DNA of 47,743 bases from Lachnospiraceae bacterium (GTDB taxonomy: Bacteria; Bacillota; Clostridia; Lachnospirales; Lachnospiraceae): positions 1-47,743 of the forward strand of contig JAGAPO010000012.1 in NCBI GenBank assembly GCA_017623215.1. Direction: 5' to 3'. A program made the position numbers and the translations under genes. How positions within the stretch are numbered: the stretch's first letter is position 1; each line of letters opens with the position of its first letter. Below, piece after piece: positions 1 to 6,658 of this stretch. The notes below the pieces were generated by a model. That model did no database searches, had not been told where the DNA came from, and worked only from the letters and a program-made list of their open reading frames with translations.

Positions 1-88
1 CAGTACATGTTATCTGCTTCTTTATCGTACGGAAACGAGTCTGCAAAAATTAGTTTTCCGCTTACTTACAGCTATCTTAGGTTCTTTC

Positions 89-127
89 GCTTCCGCTGCC
101 TTTCCCGGCTTGGCGGAAGCTTTTTTT
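89..127 (+). terminator. Rho-independent terminator of an upstream gene
   Basis: An 8-bp perfect stem (89-96 pairs with 113-120) is followed directly by seven T residues at 121-127. It would end a plus-strand gene lying before the window. No gene is visible in 1-236 apart from this site and the promoter at 184-212. Confidence 0.75.
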
Positions 128-183
128 CTGCTTCGATTTCTTCGTCCGCTACGATGGAGCGATTTATTTATTCAATCCTATTC

Positions 184-212
184 TTGATTGATAAATATTT
201 ATATTGTATAAT
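184..212 (+). promoter_or_regulatory. Vegetative promoter of the GH51 gene
   Basis: A -35 TTGATT (184-189) and a perfect -10 TATAAT (207-212) are separated by 17 bases in AT-rich DNA. This predicts a start near 219 and a leader of about 30 bases before the ATG at 252. Confidence 0.75.
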
Positions 213-251
213 TGTTTTACCAACATTTAGAAAGGGGTGCGCCACGCTATC

Positions 252-2276
252 ATGTATAATCTGCACATAAAAAAAGAAAAGGGTGTGCCGATCTCGCCCG
301 GAATGATCGGCTTATTCTATGAGGATATTAACTACGCCTGCGACGGCGGCCTGAACGCGGAGATGCTGGAGAATCCGGCGTTTGAGTTCGTAGAAAGCTT
401 CGGCTGGAAGGATCATTATTCGACCAAATATGACGGTCTGTACGGCTGGAGCGCCTTTCCGCTGACCGGCGATGAAGGAAGGCTGTCCATCGGCACTGAT
501 TCTCCGGTTCATCCGAACACGCCGCATTTCCTGCACTTTGTTCCTTCCCGCACACAGAATGCGGCTGCCAACAAAGCATTTTCCGGCGTCTATCTGCAAG
601 AGGGACATACCTACAAGGTCAGCGCTTATTTAAGAAGTACCGGCTATACCGGCTCTGTCACGGCCGCAGTCTATCTTCCGGATTCCTCGCTCGAAGAAGG
701 TGCCGACTACAAAAAGAATACCGTTCCTGCGGCACAGGTCGTTCTTGCCGGAGAGGTTACCTCCGAATGGGTTCGCTATGAGGCCGAGTTCACCGCAGCT
801 TCCACGCTCCGGTACGGAGTATTTGCGCTCGTTATTGATGCACCTGCCGATGCCGCAGTATGCGGAATCGACATTGATCACGTATCCTTAAAGCCCACGG
901 ATGCGGTATGCGGCGTCTTCCGCAGGGATCTTGCGAATATCCTGCGCGACATGCACCCGGGCTTCTTACGTTTCCCGGGCGGCTGTATCGTGGAGGGCAA
1001 CACTTTAAGCAATCGCTATCAGTGGAAACGCAGCGTCGGACCGGCGGAAGGCCGAATCTCCAACTGGAACCGCTGGGCAACCAGCGCGAATATGCGCAAG
1101 GAATTCTCGAACAACCCGTTCAGCCATTACAACCAGACGCTTGCCATCGGCTATTATGAATATTTCCTGCTCTGCGAATACATTGGAGCCGAACCGCTTC
1201 CGGTCCAGCATGTCGGTCTCGCCTGCCAGTTCCAGTCCACGCAGCTCATCGAGCCGGAAGCTCCCGAATTCCGGGAATTCGTACAGGACATTCTGGATTT
1301 GATCGAATTCGCGAACGGTCCTGTCGACAGCACCTGGGGAAAGGTACGCGCCTCGATGGGCCACCCCGAACCCTTTGCCCTTAAAATGATCGGTATCGGC
1401 AACGAACAGTGGGATACCAAAGAGTCCCGTTTTCTGGAGCGCTACGCCCTCATCGAAAAAGCGGTTCATGACGTATATCCCGATATCCGCCTGCTCGGAT
1501 CCGCAGGTCCCAGTGTCAGCGAACCATGGCAGGATAAGCTCATGACAGCCTGGAACTTCTACCGGGAGCAGACGGCAAAGAAGCCGAATTTCACCTATGC
1601 AGTGGATGAACACTACTACATGGCTCCCGAATGGCTGTACAGCAACAGCCACTTTTATGACAATTACCCTCGCGATGTAAAGGTATTTGCAGGGGAATAC
1701 GCGGCTCATCGCCCAATCCGCCAGTACAAATACGATAAGAACACCCTGGACGCAGCTTTGTCCGAAGCCGCTTTCCTGACCGGCGTTGAGCGCAATGCGG
1801 ACGTTGTAGTCCTCGCTTCCTACGCTCCTTTATTCGGCCGCGTCGATTACAGCCAGTGGGCGCCTGACCTAATCTGGTTCGATGAAACCGCCTGCTACGG
1901 TTCTGTAAGCTACTACGTCCAGAAGCTCTACAGCCTGAACATGGGTACCTACACCCTTCCGAACACGTTCGGCGAAGAGGTCCCGACCCTGTACCAGACC
2001 GTCTCCTATGACGAAGCAGCCTCCGAGGTCATCATCAAGCTGGTCAACGCCTCCGACACTCCGGCTGACATCGCACTCTGCCCGGAGGAAGGGCTTACCT
2101 TCACCGGCACCGCATCCGCCCAGATCCTGACTCACGAGGACAAGGATGCTTATAACGAGCTCGCAGCCCCGACCCGCGTCGCTCCGGCAGCTGCAGCGCT
2201 TGACCCGACCTCCCCCTTCACGGTACCGGCTTATTCCTTCAGCGTAATCCGTATTCCTGCGAGCAGGGCAGAATAG
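252..2276 (+). CDS. GH51 alpha-L-arabinofuranosidase, probably intracellular
   Basis: Predicted to release terminal alpha-L-arabinofuranose from arabinoxylan, arabinan or related oligosaccharides. The motif IGIGNEQW gives the likely acid/base Glu385, and FAGEYAAH gives the likely nucleophile Glu482; both are the GH51 hallmarks. A beta-rich carbohydrate-binding-like segment (about residues 75-215) precedes the barrel, which begins near LRFPGGC, and a C-terminal beta domain follows. There is no signal peptide, so the enzyme should act in the cytoplasm on imported oligosaccharides. A GTG at 237 is in frame, but its start overlaps the AAAGGGG ribosome site (231-237), so the ATG at 252 was chosen although the spacing is slightly long (14 bases). 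It has its own promoter and a regulator gene 68 bases downstream. Family call is firm; exact substrate is inferred. Confidence 0.93.
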   Translation: MYNLHIKKEKGVPISPGMIGLFYEDINYACDGGLNAEMLENPAFEFVESFGWKDHYSTKYDGLYGWSAFPLTGDEGRLSIGTDSPVHPNTPHFLHFVPSRTQNAAANKAFSGVYLQEGHTYKVSAYLRSTGYTGSVTAAVYLPDSSLEEGADYKKNTVPAAQVVLAGEVTSEWVRYEAEFTAASTLRYGVFALVIDAPADAAVCGIDIDHVSLKPTDAVCGVFRRDLANILRDMHPGFLRFPGGCIVEGNTLSNRYQWKRSVGPAEGRISNWNRWATSANMRKEFSNNPFSHYNQTLAIGYYEYFLLCEYIGAEPLPVQHVGLACQFQSTQLIEPEAPEFREFVQDILDLIEFANGPVDSTWGKVRASMGHPEPFALKMIGIGNEQWDTKESRFLERYALIEKAVHDVYPDIRLLGSAGPSVSEPWQDKLMTAWNFYREQTAKKPNFTYAVDEHYYMAPEWLYSNSHFYDNYPRDVKVFAGEYAAHRPIRQYKYDKNTLDAALSEAAFLTGVERNADVVVLASYAPLFGRVDYSQWAPDLIWFDETACYGSVSYYVQKLYSLNMGTYTLPNTFGEEVPTLYQTVSYDEAASEVIIKLVNASDTPADIALCPEEGLTFTGTASAQILTHEDKDAYNELAAPTRVAPAAAALDPTSPFTVPAYSFSVIRIPASRAE

Positions 2277-2344
2277 GCTCTGCCGTTCCGGGAACCCGTG
2301 GTCAGAACAGATAGATTTCACACATGGAAGGAAGAGGTATCAGA

Positions 2345-3283
2345 ATGAAAGAATTATTGGAAGAAACTAAAATCCTGGAGTTCGGCAAAGCCATATCCTC
2401 TCCGATTCGGGTAAAAATAATCAAGCTGCTCTCAGAAAACGACGGCAAAAATTTCAATGAGCTGGCTGAACAGCTGAACATCACCGGAAGCGCCATCACA
2501 GCTCACATCAACCAGCTGGAAAAAGCCGGAATTCTGCGCGTCGAATCCACTTCGGGCAGACACGGGATGCAAAAACAATGCTACATCAACGAGTCCCGTT
2601 TTCTCATTGATTTTATTGAGGAGAAACGCCGCCGCAACACCTTCCACGCCGAAATCCCGATTGGAAGCTACTGCTCCTACCAGGCCAAATCCACCTGCGG
2701 CCTTGCAACGGTTGAAAAAAATATCGGGCACTATGATGATCCCCGGTATTTCGACGACCCGGAGCACATCTACGCAGGCATCCTTTGGCTGACCGAAGGC
2801 TATGTTGAGTACCGCCTTCCCAACTACATGGACGCCGACCAGGTCTTAGAGGAGCTCCAGATCACTCAGGAGCTCTCCTCGGAGGCCCCGGGCTTTTGCG
2901 AAAAATGGCCCAGCGAGATCTTCTTTTCCATCAACGGCACCCCCATCGGAAGCTTCATCTGTCCCGGTGATTTTGGTCTGAAGACCGGTCTCTACTCCCC
3001 GGATTGGTGGGTCTACGGCAAGAACCAGTACGGAATGCTCAAGGCCCTTATCATCAACCGTACCGGCTGTTACTTAGACGGCCAGAAAATCAACAATCTG
3101 ACGATTGACGACCTCGCCATCACGCAGGGTTCCGAAATTCACTACCGCATCAGCGCTCCCGACACAGGCGGCGAGTGCGGCGGTCTGACTCTCTACGGCA
3201 AAGGCTTCGGCAACTACAACCAATCCATCAAGGTTCAGATGAAGCTGGCCGAAAAGGTGTCATACAGCGCTGAGGGGACGTAA
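2345..3283 (+). CDS. ArsR-like winged-helix transcriptional regulator with a large C-terminal domain
   Basis: Residues 1-75 form a winged helix: SPIRVKIIKLLSE, then NFNELAEQL and a recognition helix around GSAITAHINQLEKAG. This is the ArsR/SmtB-type fold. The remaining 230 or so residues form a domain I do not recognise that may sense a ligand; no metal-binding Cys cluster typical of ArsR is seen. The ATG at 2345 was preferred over an in-frame ATG at 2324 because GGAAGAGG lies 7-8 bases before it. It follows the GH51 gene on the same strand, and a hairpin over its stop codon closes the unit. A local sugar-responsive role for the arabinofuranosidase is a reasonable inference but is not shown. 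Confidence 0.8.
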   Translation: MKELLEETKILEFGKAISSPIRVKIIKLLSENDGKNFNELAEQLNITGSAITAHINQLEKAGILRVESTSGRHGMQKQCYINESRFLIDFIEEKRRRNTFHAEIPIGSYCSYQAKSTCGLATVEKNIGHYDDPRYFDDPEHIYAGILWLTEGYVEYRLPNYMDADQVLEELQITQELSSEAPGFCEKWPSEIFFSINGTPIGSFICPGDFGLKTGLYSPDWWVYGKNQYGMLKALIINRTGCYLDGQKINNLTIDDLAITQGSEIHYRISAPDTGGECGGLTLYGKGFGNYNQSIKVQMKLAEKVSYSAEGT

Positions 3284-3297
3284 CCCGTCCCCTCAGC
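3269..3297 (+). terminator. Perfect 12-bp hairpin enclosing the regulator stop codon
   Basis: GCTGAGGGGACG (3269-3280) pairs fully with CGTCCCCTCAGC (3286-3297); the 5-base loop begins with the TAA stop codon. No clear T-tract follows, so it may stabilise the mRNA end or end transcription weakly. The next gene is convergent. Confidence 0.55.
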
Positions 3298-3417
3298 CTA
3301 TTCTCCATATTCACTCATCAATACATTCCGCCGCTTTCGGGTCAGTTCAATCGTCCCCGAATTCTTCCTCGGCATCATCAAACTTGTACACTCATCCAAC
3401 TGTCAGTCCTTTCCTTA

Positions 3418-4389
3418 TCAGTTGTTCATTCGAAAGACAACCGTATCGCGAATCGTCTCTCCCGGCTTCGCAATCAGCAGCCCCGCTTCCTCAATCAGCC
3501 CCTGCGCATAAAGATTGTGCGCGTCCGTCGAACAGGTCTGCGGCTCCACGCAAAAATACGGTTTGCCCTGCGGCGTATAGATGACCAGATGTGTAAACGT
3601 CGGCCCCATCTCCAGCGTAAGTGTTCCAGCATCCAGCCACATCACAGCCGCCGGATTCTTTGGATTCAGATAGACCAGATTCAGGTCCAGATCGCTCACC
3701 AGCGCAGGAGCTTTCCGTCCCTCTCCCGTATAATCCGCAAGACTTCCGTCCGGCAGGCAGGCCTCATCCATATTCATGAAACGGTCTGCAAAGAACTGAA
3801 GCTTCGCATCCCCGCTTTCGTTTACGAAGAACGGATGCAGCGCGAATCCGAACGGAAGCGCTTCTTCACCCAGGTTATGTACTTCATAATCATACTCAAT
3901 CCGATCCGGAAATACCGTAATATGAACGGTCAAATCATATTCGAATGCGAACTTCTCATACAGCGCGTCCCCTTTCCTCACCGAAAGCGTTCCGCTAATC
4001 CTCACCGCATCCGAAGGGACATCCGCTTCTTCAAACGGGATCTCCTCTCCTCCTGTCTTAGCAGTCTCAAAACAGCTGCCGGCCGCGACTGTCTTTATCT
4101 TACCGAACGGCTCTCTTCTCACAATTCCGTGCATCCACGCGGGGTACGACTTCCCCGCGAACGTAAAAGTCCAGTCTCTTACCCGGTTCGGTGTCGGGAA
4201 CAGAATTGGAACCCCATAGGTTCCGCCTTCTTTTCTTCGCGCTGCATCCGAATCCACCACCAGCTTTCCGTCATACAGAATCCTGCACAGATTCATTCCA
4301 TCCTCCGGGTCACAATATACCGTCCATAATCCATTCACCAGACAGTATACCTCGCGTCCGAACAATTCCTGCTTTTCAATCTTCTTCAT
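3418..4389 (-). CDS. Aldose 1-epimerase (mutarotase) family protein
   Basis: A 323-residue protein of the galactose-mutarotase superfamily, which interconverts anomers of free sugars. It shows the family pattern of an N-terminal GGTYGVPILFPTPNRV segment, a WMHGIVRREPF segment with a probable catalytic His, a HNLGEEALPFGFALHPFF segment with the second conserved His, and an acidic C-terminal CVEPQT segment supplying the likely general-base Glu. The start is supported by AAAGGAGAT just upstream. It lies 15 bases downstream of an SGNH esterase gene on the same strand, so the two are probably co-transcribed. Conversion of released arabinose, xylose or galactose anomers fits the setting; the substrate is not determined by the sequence. 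Confidence 0.85.
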   Translation of the reverse strand: MKKIEKQELFGREVYCLVNGLWTVYCDPEDGMNLCRILYDGKLVVDSDAARRKEGGTYGVPILFPTPNRVRDWTFTFAGKSYPAWMHGIVRREPFGKIKTVAAGSCFETAKTGGEEIPFEEADVPSDAVRISGTLSVRKGDALYEKFAFEYDLTVHITVFPDRIEYDYEVHNLGEEALPFGFALHPFFVNESGDAKLQFFADRFMNMDEACLPDGSLADYTGEGRKAPALVSDLDLNLVYLNPKNPAAVMWLDAGTLTLEMGPTFTHLVIYTPQGKPYFCVEPQTCSTDAHNLYAQGLIEEAGLLIAKPGETIRDTVVFRMNN

Positions 4390-4404
4390 CGGGATCTCCT
4401 TTCC

Positions 4405-5049
4405 CTACAGAGTCTCTTCCACATATTTCAGCCACTGGCGTGCGATCAGGCCGTGTCCGTTCTCGGTCGGATGAATGCCATCCCAGCACCAATAGCTCAC
4501 TTCCTTCTTCTCACATGCCTCATCAAATGCCTCCTGAAGCGGTACGAAGATTCCATTATAATCCTTTGCAATCCGGCGAACTGCCTGCGAATAGCCCTCC
4601 ATGCAGCTTCTCCACTCGTCATACCGCTCTCCAATCTTTCCGCACCTGCATACGAACGGCTCACAGAAGATAAATCTGACCTCGGGCAGCACCGCACGCA
4701 CCGTATCCAGCATCATACGGTATATCGCATCATAATGTGCCTTCGCGGTCGGGCGGAAGCCCCTACCCTCTGAAGGGCCGTCATTGATTCCGACCAGAAT
4801 ACTGACAATATCCGGCTTTAACTCATTCAGATCTCCCTCCACCCTGGAATACAGATCCGAAATCTTGTTGCCGCTGATTCCTCTGTTAATAAAATGAAGG
4901 TCCTTCTCCGGATATTTGCTTCCAAGCAGTCCGTTAATAATATAAGCGAAGCTGTGCCCCATCTGATGGTTCAGATCCCACGCCTGGTCCGGCCTTTTAT
5001 AGCGGTTGCCGTCCGTAATACTGTCTCCTGTAAATAAAATCGTTGTCAT
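4405..5049 (-). CDS. SGNH/GDSL-type hydrolase, probable carbohydrate esterase
   Basis: A 214-residue single-domain SGNH hydrolase. Block I is FTGDSITDGNRY with the nucleophile Ser near residue 9; block III is LVGINDG with the oxyanion Asn; block V is WDGIHPTENGH with the Asp-x-x-His pair. The start ATG at 5049 was chosen over one at 5103 because AGGAGG lies about 9 bases before it and the protein then begins directly with the first strand of the fold. No signal peptide is visible. Together with the epimerase 15 bases downstream it forms a small operon. Removal of acetyl groups from imported hemicellulose fragments is the likely role, judged from family and context. Confidence 0.85.
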   Translation of the reverse strand: MTTILFTGDSITDGNRYKRPDQAWDLNHQMGHSFAYIINGLLGSKYPEKDLHFINRGISGNKISDLYSRVEGDLNELKPDIVSILVGINDGPSEGRGFRPTAKAHYDAIYRMMLDTVRAVLPEVRFIFCEPFVCRCGKIGERYDEWRSCMEGYSQAVRRIAKDYNGIFVPLQEAFDEACEKKEVSYWCWDGIHPTENGHGLIARQWLKYVEETL

Positions 5050-5201
5050 ACGAATCTTCCTCCTGTCCCTGTCTCCATATCGGTATTCTTCTGCCGCAAT
5101 CATCCGGATTGCTCCGAATTGCTTTCAACATTCTTTTCATCCTCTCTATTGTAGCACCAATAATTTCAGAAATCTATTATAAAATCAGCATACCTTTGTT
5201 T

Positions 5202-5244
5202 CATTCTAACTGACCTGCCGGAACGAATCAGCTCACTGTTTCCC
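5202..5244 (+). repeat. 43-base imperfect repeat, copy 1 (upstream of pfk)
   Basis: Matches 45789-45831 at 34 of 43 positions without gaps, including the shared core CCGGAACG and CACTGTTTC/TACTGTTTC. This copy ends 13 bases before the pfk -35 box. Confidence 0.6.
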
Positions 5245-5257
5245 ATAATCATTTTAA

Positions 5258-5286
5258 TTGTAAATTCGGACAGGCTGTGTTATAAT
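5258..5286 (+). promoter_or_regulatory. Promoter of the phosphofructokinase gene
   Basis: TTGTAA (5258-5263) and a perfect TATAAT (5281-5286) are 17 bases apart, giving a predicted start near 5293. Confidence 0.75.
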
Positions 5287-5298
5287 GATAGACAAAGG

Positions 5299-5336
5299 AA
5301 GAGCACGGACATCCTCATATGCTCCGGCTCTTTTTT
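5299..5336 (+). terminator. Terminator-like hairpin in the pfk leader
   Basis: AAGAGC-A-CGGA (5299-5309) pairs with TCCG-GCTCTT (5323-5332), leaving one bulged A, and the right arm runs into a T6 tract (5331-5336). It begins within about 10 bases of the predicted start and lies entirely before the pfk ATG at 5378, so it could be an attenuator. Confidence 0.6.
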
Positions 5337-5377
5337 ATTTGACAAGAATCTTATCATACGGAAAGGGGTATATTGGA

Positions 5378-6454
5378 ATGAAACGAATCGGTATCTTAAC
5401 CAGCGGGGGCGACTGCCAGGGCTTAAACGCCGCAATCCGCGGTGTCTGCAAAGCTTTATATGGAGAATTTAAGGACGGTGTTGAGATCTACGGTATTCAT
5501 GACGGTTACCGCGGCCTGATGGACGGCGACTATCACCGCATGGCTCCGCAGGATTTCTCCGGTATTCTGACGCTCGGAGGAACGATTCTCGGAACGTCCC
5601 GCCAGCCTTTCAAGATGATGCGCGTCATCGGCGATGACAACAGGGATAAGGTCAAGGAGATGAAGGATACTTACCGCAGGATGAAGCTGGACTGCCTTGT
5701 TGTTCTGGGAGGCAACGGAACGCATAAGACCGCGAATCTGTTAAGTGAAGAAGGTCTGAATGTAGTATCCCTTCCGAAGACGATTGATAATGATGTATGG
5801 GGCACGGAGATGACCTTTGGCTTTCACTCCGCAGTAGAGGTTGCGACGAACGTGGTGGACTGCATTCATACAACTGCTACGTCCCACGGACGAGTATTTA
5901 TTGTAGAGATTATGGGACACAAGGTTGGCTGGCTTCCGCTCTATGCCGGTGTCGCTGGCGGCGCGGATGTTATCCTTCTCCCGGAGATTCCCTACCATAT
6001 TGATTCGATTGCGGCAACGCTTGAGGCGAGAAACAAGGCAGGCAAGAGCTTCTCGATTCTGGCTGTCGCAGAGGGCGCTCTTTCGGTTGAGGAGTCCAAG
6101 CTCAGCAAGAAAGAATTCAAGGCGGCGCGCGCCAGGATGCAGCAGCCTTCGATTTCCTACCGCCTCGCAAAGGAGATTTCGGAAAAGACCGGCCAGGAGA
6201 TCCGCGTAACTGTCCCCGGGCATTTCCAGAGAGGCGGAAGTCCCTGTGCATACGACCGCGTACTTTCCACACGGTTCGGTACCGCTGCTGCCAAGCTGAT
6301 CAAAGAGCAGAAGTACGGCCATATGGTCGCACTGCAGAACGGAGCGATCGTGCCGGTTCCGCTGGGAGAGGTTGCCGGGAAGCTCAAGACAGTTCCGGTG
6401 GACTGCGAGGAGATTCTCAGCGCACGGGAGATTGGAATTACGTTTGGTGATTGA
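5378..6454 (+). CDS. pfkA: 6-phosphofructokinase, group III type
   Basis: Phosphorylates fructose 6-phosphate to fructose 1,6-bisphosphate in glycolysis. The protein (358 residues) starts at MKRIGILTSGGDCQGLN; an in-frame ATG at 5285 would add 31 unconserved residues spanning the leader hairpin and T-tract, while the chosen ATG has GAAAGGGG upstream. The catalytic loop is PKTIDND with Asp137. The phosphoryl-donor site reads GGNGTHK: Gly114 at the position that is Gly in ATP enzymes and Asp in pyrophosphate enzymes, but Lys134 where classical ATP enzymes have Gly. This Gly/Lys pair is the mixed pattern of group III enzymes, so ATP is likely but pyrophosphate cannot be excluded. The Asp of the usual GGDGS motif is Asn113 here. 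It is monocistronic, sitting between two glycan-use units. Confidence 0.93.
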   Translation: MKRIGILTSGGDCQGLNAAIRGVCKALYGEFKDGVEIYGIHDGYRGLMDGDYHRMAPQDFSGILTLGGTILGTSRQPFKMMRVIGDDNRDKVKEMKDTYRRMKLDCLVVLGGNGTHKTANLLSEEGLNVVSLPKTIDNDVWGTEMTFGFHSAVEVATNVVDCIHTTATSHGRVFIVEIMGHKVGWLPLYAGVAGGADVILLPEIPYHIDSIAATLEARNKAGKSFSILAVAEGALSVEESKLSKKEFKAARARMQQPSISYRLAKEISEKTGQEIRVTVPGHFQRGGSPCAYDRVLSTRFGTAAAKLIKEQKYGHMVALQNGAIVPVPLGEVAGKLKTVPVDCEEILSAREIGITFGD

Positions 6455-6494
6455 GCGTTTTGAAAACGTGTTAGCAATGTGCAACACAGATGCC

Positions 6495-6558
6495 CGAGCG
6501 GCGGCTATTGCTTCGGACCCGGCATTCCGGCCGGATTCGGAGCAATAGCCGCCGCTCG
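6495..6558. terminator. Long 23-bp hairpin between pfk and the GH31 gene
   Basis: Arms 6495-6517 and 6536-6558 are complementary over 23 bases except for two G-U type pairs. The loop (6518-6535) contains a further CCGG pairing. It sits between convergent genes, so it may stop transcription from both sides, although the T-tract after the plus-strand arm is interrupted (TTGATTTGGTCTTG). Confidence 0.6.
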
Positions 6559-6658
6559 CACCTTGATTTGGTCTTGTTTTGGTCTTATGATCCGCACGGC
6601 TTTTGCAATATCTCAATTCCTGTGCCGTTTGTAGGAATCCAAATACGCCGGCATCCCA

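Larger units (their letters stand above)
5050..5377. other. 328-base divergent regulatory region
   Basis: The region separates the minus-strand esterase-epimerase pair from the plus-strand phosphofructokinase. For the minus strand a TATAAT lies at 5176-5181, with only a weak -35. For the plus strand it holds a 43-base repeat (5202-5244), a strong promoter (5258-5286) and a leader hairpin (5299-5336), listed separately. Confidence 0.6.

Noticed and set aside
1005..1709. Long antisense frame inside the GH51 gene
   Set aside because: The plus-strand frame encodes the full GH51 enzyme; the antisense frame is a by-product of its codon use. The same holds for similar long antisense frames inside thiC, pfk and oppD.
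5285..5377. Upstream extension of pfk by 31 codons
   Set aside because: It would start inside the -10 box, before the predicted transcription start, and includes the leader hairpin and T-tract.
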